Positions 6,787 to 10,427 of a stretch of 10,427 nucleotides of DNA are shown piece by piece. The DNA is from Acidimicrobiaceae bacterium (lineage in GTDB: Bacteria; Actinomycetota; Acidimicrobiia; Acidimicrobiales; Bog-793), in assembly GCA_025463965.1 (NCBI GenBank), contig JAODBN010000284.1:1-10427 (forward strand). The letters are read 5' to 3'. The notes beneath the pieces are model-generated. The model did no database searches and was not told the origin of the DNA. It saw only the letters and a list, made by a program, of their open reading frames with translations. Position numbers and translations under genes: made by a program. Positions within the stretch are counted from its first letter, which is position 1, and every line of letters starts with the position of its first letter.

Positions 6787-8188
6787 CTCGAGTCATGGCC
6801 AGAACGTCCAAGGCACGGTCGACCTCTTCTTCGCTGAGCAACCCCAGCTCGAGGACGACGCTGCGCAGGTCCTTCTGCTCCGCCAGCGCCTGCTTGACGA
6901 CCTTGGCGGCGGCCTCGTAACCGATCGAAGGGTTCAGCGCGGTGGCGATCGAGGGCGACGACAGGGCGTAGGTGCGACAGCGATCCACGTCAGCTTCGAT
7001 GCCGGCGACGCACTTGTCGGCGAATGCTCGGCTTACCGACGAGAGGAGCCGGATCGACTCGAGAAGGTTCCGGGCGATCACGGGGAGCATCACGTTGAGC
7101 TCGAAGTTGCCGGCGGAGCCGCCGAAGGCGACGGCCGCATCGTTGCCGACCACCTGGGCAACGACCTGGCAGACCGCTTCAGCTGCGACCGGGTTCACCT
7201 TGCCGGGCATGATCGATGACCCCGGCTGGAGGTCGGGGAGGTGGATCTCCCCCAGTCCGCACCGCGGGCCCGACGACATCCACCGCAGGTCGTTGGCCAC
7301 CTTGTAGAGAGAGACGGCGATCGTGCGGAGCATCCCGGAGACCTCGACCAGGGCATCGCGTGCCCCCTGTGCCTCGAAGTGGTCTCTTGCCTCTGAGAGC
7401 GGGAGCCCGGTTGCAGCGACCAGACGCTCGATGACCGCCGCGGCGAAGCCGGGGGGAGCGTTCAAGCCAGTTCCCACCGCCGTGCCGCCGAGCGGCAGCT
7501 CGCCGACGCGCGGCAGGCTGGCCTCGAGCCGCTCGCGCCCATGCTCGATAGCGGCCGCGTAGCCACCGAATTCCTGGCCGAGGGTGACCGGCGTCGCGTC
7601 CATGAGGTGAGTGCGCCCCGACTTCACCACCTCAGAGAACTCCGCCTCCTTGTCGCGGAATGCCTCGGCGAGATGGTCCAGCGCGGGAAGGAGGCGGCCG
7701 ACAATTTCTTCCACCGCCGCGAGGTGCATGGCAGAAGGAAAGGTGTCGTTGGACGACTGCGAGGCGTTGACCTCGTCGTTCGGTGAAACCTTTCGGCCGA
7801 TGCGGTTACCGGCGAGCCGAGCGATCACCTCGTTGAGGTTCATGTTGGTGGAGGTCCCCGAGCCCGTCTGGAAGACGTCGATTGGGAAGTGCTCGGCGTG
7901 CTTGCCCTCGACCAGTTCCGCCGCGCTCTCCCGGATCGCCTCGGCCGCCTCGGCATCGATGATCCCGAGGTCCGCGTTCACAGCTGCCGCTTCGCCCTTG
8001 ATCCGGGCGAGTGCTCGGATCAGAGCGCCCTCGACCACCTGACCGGAGATCGGGAAGTTCTCGACGGCACGCTGGGTCTGGGCGCCCCACAGGGCCTCGG
8101 CGGCCACGTGGACCTCCCCCATCGAGTCGCGCTCGACCCGGTGCGACGTGCTCGCCGGCTCTGTCCGCCCCTCGGGCGCTCCGGTCAC
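6770..8188 (-). CDS. fumC: Class II fumarate hydratase
   Basis: Fumarase C interconverts fumarate and L-malate in the citric acid cycle, as a cytoplasmic homotetramer without an iron-sulfur cluster. The 472-residue length fits. Family signatures are all present: ALWGAQTQRAVENF (32-45), QTGSGTSTNMN (107-117), SSNDTFPSAMH (145-155), GRTHLMDATP (191-200, with the active-site-region His194) and the superfamily signature GSSIMPGKVNP (323-333), whose Ser324 corresponds to the flexible-loop serine. These signatures, especially the WGAQTQRAVENF and MDATP stretches, favour fumarase over aspartase or argininosuccinate lyase. The GTG start at 8188 has AAGGAG five bases upstream. The frame remains open further upstream, but there it lies antisense to the peptidase gene and makes no fumarase-like sequence. 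A later ATG at residue 23 (MGEVHV) is a less likely start. It heads the leftward gene series and diverges from the NlpC/P60 gene. Confidence 0.97.
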   Translation of the reverse strand: MTGAPEGRTEPASTSHRVERDSMGEVHVAAEALWGAQTQRAVENFPISGQVVEGALIRALARIKGEAAAVNADLGIIDAEAAEAIRESAAELVEGKHAEHFPIDVFQTGSGTSTNMNLNEVIARLAGNRIGRKVSPNDEVNASQSSNDTFPSAMHLAAVEEIVGRLLPALDHLAEAFRDKEAEFSEVVKSGRTHLMDATPVTLGQEFGGYAAAIEHGRERLEASLPRVGELPLGGTAVGTGLNAPPGFAAAVIERLVAATGLPLSEARDHFEAQGARDALVEVSGMLRTIAVSLYKVANDLRWMSSGPRCGLGEIHLPDLQPGSSIMPGKVNPVAAEAVCQVVAQVVGNDAAVAFGGSAGNFELNVMLPVIARNLLESIRLLSSVSRAFADKCVAGIEADVDRCRTYALSSPSIATALNPSIGYEAAAKVVKQALAEQKDLRSVVLELGLLSEEEVDRALDVLAMTRGGVVK

Positions 8189-8193
8189 GACGG

Positions 8194-8199
8194 CTCCTT
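8194..8199 (-). promoter_or_regulatory. Shine-Dalgarno site for fumC
   Basis: AAGGAG on the minus strand, five bases before the GTG at 8188, decides the start against the longer open frame. Confidence 0.75.
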
Positions 8200-8260
8200 C
8201 CCTTCCGGCCTCGGATGGCCGAAAAACGGCCGCGACCAGGCAGGGGCGGCCAGGCGGTTC

Positions 8261-8290
8261 ACCGTAGCGGGGGCCGCTGGAGCAGGACAA
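8261..8290 (-). promoter_or_regulatory. Candidate fumC promoter
   Basis: On the minus strand TTGTCC (8290-8285) and TACGGT (8266-8261) are spaced by 18 bases. Transcription would start near 8254, leaving a leader of about 65 nt. That leader holds a 5-bp stem with a 5-nt loop, GGCCG/CGGCC at 8217-8231, just ahead of the ribosome site. Boxes were matched by eye only. Confidence 0.35.
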
Positions 8291-8303
8291 ACGGGGCAAA
8301 ACC

Positions 8304-8332
8304 TTGCGTGAGGCGGTACCCACGGTTACCGT
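8304..8332 (+). promoter_or_regulatory. Candidate promoter of the NlpC/P60 hydrolase gene
   Basis: TTGCGT (8304-8309) and TACCGT (8327-8332) are separated by exactly 17 bases. The predicted start, near 8339, is only about five bases before the GTG at 8344, so the message would be almost leaderless. This agrees with the lack of a ribosome site there. Confidence 0.45.
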
Positions 8333-8343
8333 CTCACGGCATT

Positions 8344-9579
8344 GTGACCTTCGCAGGAAGCGCTGTCGCGCGCAAAGGAACACCCGCTTCCCCGGGGAGC
8401 GGTGGAAACTCGAGACCCGCCCGGAAACGGATCCGCGGCTTGTGCGGGGCGCTCTTCGCCTCTGCCGGGCTTGTCGCACCCCTGATCGCGACAACCACGG
8501 AGAGTGCCGGAGCAACGACCGTGGCCTCGCTGAAGGCGAAGGCCGCTGCCGTCGCCCAGCGGATCGATACCCTGCAGGCCAAGCTGCAAATCCTCGCTGA
8601 GGAGTACGACCAGGCGAACCTGCGGGCGAACGCACTGCGCAAGCAAGTCCGCGCCGACCAAGCCGCGCTTGACCACGCAGCGGGAGCAGTTCACCAAGAC
8701 GGGCGGCGTCTTCGCCAGCAGGCAATCGCCGCCTACGTGTCCGGCGGCTCAGCAGCGGGGCTCTCTACGATGATGGGCAGCAGCGCCAACGCGCTACCGC
8801 TCCAGCAGACCTACCTGGCGGCTGCCTCCTCGAGCCTCAAGGAGGCCGTGAGCAGCCTCCAGGACTCCGAGCACCGCCTGAAGGTCCGCCGCACGACCCT
8901 CACTGGCGCCCAGACGAGCGCCAATCGCACGGTGACGGCGATTCGCGGCGAGCGGGCGAACGCGCAGGCCCTCGAGAGCCAGCTCGCTTCGGTCAATGCC
9001 ACCCTCAACGGTCAGCTGGCAGCGGCTGTGCGTGCCCAGGAGGCGGCTCAGCAGGCTGCAGCACTGCGAGCCGCCCGCTCGCTGGCCCGAGCTGCGGCCG
9101 CACAGCCCGCCGCCCCAGTCGCCCAGGCCGTGAACGTGCAGGCCGCTCCGGCCCAGGTGGCCTCGAAGGCTGTAGGCCCGACGCCTACGGTCGCGGCAGC
9201 ACCCCCGCCAGCCGTCGCCTCGAGCGGCGGCGCCGGTGCAGCCGCGGTGCACGCAGCGGAGAGCCAGATCGGTGTTCCATACGTCTGGGGTGGCGCCACG
9301 CCAGGGTCCGGGTTCGACTGCTCGGGGCTTGTCATGTGGGCCTGGGGCCAGGCCGGGGTGAGTCTGCCTCACAGCGCTCAGGGCCAGTACGACTCGATCG
9401 CCCACATCTCGGCTTCCCAGCTACAGCCCGGTGACCTCATCTTCTACGCGTCGGGCGGCTACATCTACCACGTGGTCATGTACATCGGCGGTGGCCAGGC
9501 CGTGCAAGCAATGGATACCGGGACGCTGATCCAGATCACACCGGTCTGGGGCGGCGCCTACGGCTACGGCCGTCCCTAG
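8344..9579 (+). CDS. Secreted coiled-coil NlpC/P60 (C40) peptidoglycan endopeptidase
   Basis: This 411-residue protein is exported and should cut peptide stems of peptidoglycan, typically the D-Glu to diamino-acid bond. A basic N-region (about 10-31) and hydrophobic segment (33-49, LCGALFASAGLVAPLIA) ending near SAGA form a long signal peptide. Residues about 60-250 are a predicted coiled coil of the type found in RipA-like and CwlO-like hydrolases, which often holds the enzyme inactive or links it to FtsEX (family knowledge). An Ala/Pro/Val-rich linker (250-295) leads to the NlpC/P60 domain (300-411): GVPYVWGG (310-317), FDCSGLV with nucleophile Cys326, LQPGDLIFY (360-368), and His376 in YHVVMYIG. 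The third polar residue, 12 positions after the His, is Gln388 rather than the common His. The GTG start has no ribosome site but follows a promoter closely; no better in-frame start precedes the signal peptide. Confidence 0.94.
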   Translation: MTFAGSAVARKGTPASPGSGGNSRPARKRIRGLCGALFASAGLVAPLIATTTESAGATTVASLKAKAAAVAQRIDTLQAKLQILAEEYDQANLRANALRKQVRADQAALDHAAGAVHQDGRRLRQQAIAAYVSGGSAAGLSTMMGSSANALPLQQTYLAAASSSLKEAVSSLQDSEHRLKVRRTTLTGAQTSANRTVTAIRGERANAQALESQLASVNATLNGQLAAAVRAQEAAQQAAALRAARSLARAAAAQPAAPVAQAVNVQAAPAQVASKAVGPTPTVAAAPPPAVASSGGAGAAAVHAAESQIGVPYVWGGATPGSGFDCSGLVMWAWGQAGVSLPHSAQGQYDSIAHISASQLQPGDLIFYASGGYIYHVVMYIGGGQAVQAMDTGTLIQITPVWGGAYGYGRP

Positions 9580-9612
9580 CTGTAGAGGCCGAGCGAGGTT
9601 GCTGACGCGAGC

Positions 9613-9727
9613 CACCGGGTGGATCGCCGACGACCAAGCGCGGACATGATTCTGAAAACGCCAACCATCAGGCAAGCGCTTGCGCCTTTGGCGCCCTAAT
9701 CGCCAGGGAACGTAGTTCCACCCGGTG
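9613..9727. repeat. 11-bp perfect inverted repeat pair, 93 bp apart
   Basis: CACCGGGTGGA at 9613-9623 is the exact reverse complement of TCCACCCGGTG at 9717-9727. No flanking direct duplication is seen, so there is no positive sign of a transposable element. In RNA the arms could close a 115-nt structure, in competition with the local hairpin at 9707-9719. Confidence 0.55.
9672..9683. promoter_or_regulatory. LacI-family operator-like palindrome
   Basis: GCAAGCGCTTGC is a perfect 12-bp palindrome with a central CG flanked by AAG/CTT, the form typical of LacI/GalR-family operators. No LacI-type regulator is in the window. It lies about 90 bp after the hydrolase stop and 400 bp before the membrane protein, so its target is unclear. 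Binding is inferred from shape only. Confidence 0.35.
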
Positions 9728-10090
9728 ACAGTCTGTGCTTGAAGCGCTCCGGCACCTCGTTTCGTGGCCGGCTGGTAGGGCCGTTTATAGGTGTGCCGGA
9801 TCGGTCCAACGCCGTTGTGCGCTGACCCAGGAGTTGCTCGCTGGCTGGCAGTGGGCTACGAGCCCGATACCCGCATGGCCTGCCAAGCGTCTGGCTGACC
9901 ACGCCCACGAGCCAAGCAGCGGGCCGTCCGCTGTTGGACCACGTGCAATCCCCGCGGGTCGCGTGCTGCACTAGTACGGTCTTCGGCACGGCACGTTCGG
10001 TTACTCCGATACCTGTCCTTTCGGCGCTACTAACTCGAGGTTTACTGCGATCGCATCCTCCATCCGCCGAGTCGGCGCGCGAACGACGCC

Positions 10091-10427
10091 GTGACGACAA
10101 CCGAGATGGGCTCCGCCGTCGGAGACGCACTGCTCGGGTTCCCCGTGTCGAGTGCAGGTCGCCGAACGAGGCGATTGCGCACGCCACTCATTTTTCTAGG
10201 CACACTGTTCTCGGTCGGCGTGTTTCTGTGGACTCAGCTTTCGATGATCCTCTACCCGGGTTGGCGCTGGTCATCGTTCCGGGTCTTTGGGTCAGGCGAT
10301 CAGCTTTCCTATCTCGCTGAAGTGGTCAATGGCGCACACGGAAACCTCTCTGCCGTGGAGCCATACACCGAGACTGGGTCGAACAACGATCCTCACTTGT
10401 ACTACCAGTTCCTTGGCCTGCTAGCTC
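10091..10427 (+). CDS. N-terminus of a GT-C-like membrane glycosyltransferase (cut by window end)
   Basis: The frame stays open to the window edge and gives 112 residues. A basic cytoplasmic N-terminus (RRTRRLR, 24-30) precedes one clear membrane helix (about 32-54). The loop after it reads FGSGDQLSYLAEVVNG (66-81), then EPYTETG (90-96) and DPHLYYQFLG (100-109). An acidic residue in the first outside loop (Asp70), followed by aromatic and Pro-rich segments, is the layout of GT-C enzymes that use polyprenyl-phosphate sugars (family knowledge), so a role in surface glycan assembly is inferred. GTG at 10091 (opening MTTTEMG) is chosen; ATG at 10106 is equally possible, since neither has a ribosome site and an in-frame TAA lies at 10031. 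By hand count about two thirds of third positions are G or C, clearly below the neighbouring genes, which hints at a different origin. Confidence 0.68.
   Translation, partial: MTTTEMGSAVGDALLGFPVSSAGRRTRRLRTPLIFLGTLFSVGVFLWTQLSMILYPGWRWSSFRVFGSGDQLSYLAEVVNGAHGNLSAVEPYTETGSNNDPHLYYQFLGLLA

Larger units (their letters stand above)
9580..10090. other. About 0.5 kb without a convincing gene
   Basis: Open frames here are short, start without ribosome sites and have lower, more even third-position GC than the surrounding genes; their translations match no family I recognise. Non-coding structure is visible instead: an 11-bp inverted repeat (9613-9727), a 12-bp palindrome (9672-9683), a GCGCC/GGCGC hairpin (9682-9694) and GGAAC/GTTCC (9707-9719). 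There is also an 8-bp inverted repeat TCCGGCAC/GTGCCGGA (9748-9755 and 9793-9800) and a GGGCT/AGCCC hairpin (9853-9865). None is followed by a T run, so no intrinsic terminator is called. No tRNA T-loop signature was found. It may hold regulatory DNA for the downstream gene, a small RNA or a decayed element. Confidence 0.55.

Noticed and set aside
8011..8343. Upstream extension of the NlpC/P60 gene into fumC
   Set aside because: It is antisense to fumC, would place over 100 Arg/Pro-rich residues before a clear signal peptide, and runs through the predicted promoter.
8189..8343. c-di-AMP (ydaO-type) riboswitch before the cell-wall hydrolase
   Set aside because: Such leaders often precede actinobacterial hydrolase genes, but the promoter sits about 10 bases before the start codon and the region is too short for the aptamer.
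8189..8725. Upstream open frame joined to fumarase
   Set aside because: It runs antisense through the promoter region and signal-peptide coding part of the NlpC/P60 gene. The strong ribosome site sets the fumarase start at 8188.
9682..9694. Hairpin GCGCC-TTT-GGCGC as a terminator for the hydrolase gene
   Set aside because: The stem is only 5 bp, it lies about 100 nt past the stop, and no T run follows.
9735..9974. Possible 79-codon gene on the plus strand
   Set aside because: No ribosome site, low GC3 for this genome, many Trp, Cys and Arg residues, and no family resemblance.
9696..10187. Minus-strand open frame of 163 codons
   Set aside because: It overlaps the start of the plus-strand membrane protein, has low-complexity Arg/Ser runs, and has no ribosome site or domain.

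Overview
The window reads as chromosomal DNA of a high-GC Gram-positive-type bacterium, most likely an actinomycete-like lineage (Actinomycetota, possibly Acidimicrobiia; this is inference). Reasons are the strong G/C bias at third codon positions, frequent GTG starts, promoters with TAnnnT -10 boxes close to the start codon, and a secreted coiled-coil NlpC/P60 cell-wall hydrolase. No plasmid, phage, CRISPR, rRNA or tRNA signal was seen.

Layout. Seven genes run leftward on the minus strand from 8188 to 2. In transcription order they are: class II fumarase (fumC, 8188-6770); a protein resembling the eIF-2B/MtnA Rossmann fold (6786-5902); a dienelactone-hydrolase-family enzyme (5833-5150); a compact DUF885 HExxxGHH protein (5142-3898); a two-domain GT2-GT4 glycosyltransferase (3851-1857); a small coiled-coil protein with a basic, hydrophobic tail (1788-1297); and a coiled-coil SAM methyltransferase (1273-2). 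Gaps are short (overlap, 68, 7, 46, 68 and 23 nt), so long co-transcripts are possible. The 68-nt gaps could hold internal promoters.

On the plus strand, a secreted NlpC/P60 peptidoglycan hydrolase (8344-9579) diverges from fumC across a 155-nt region with a candidate promoter for each direction. A roughly 0.5-kb stretch without a convincing gene follows (9580-10090). It holds an 11-bp perfect inverted repeat, a 12-bp LacI-type operator-like palindrome and small hairpins. The window ends inside a membrane protein (10091 onward) that looks like the N-terminus of a GT-C type glycosyltransferase and has lower GC3 than its neighbours.

How the genes may work together. The left third (2-3851) looks like one step of cell-surface polysaccharide synthesis: a polymerising or branching glycosyltransferase, a coiled-coil partner and a methyltransferase carrying a DPTxxRP signature seen in O-polysaccharide methyltransferases. 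The middle is housekeeping metabolism plus three less-characterised enzymes. The right edge returns to the cell envelope. The idea most worth testing is that the three leftmost genes form a coiled-coil-based chain-termination or length-control module, analogous to WbdD but with a different gene arrangement.
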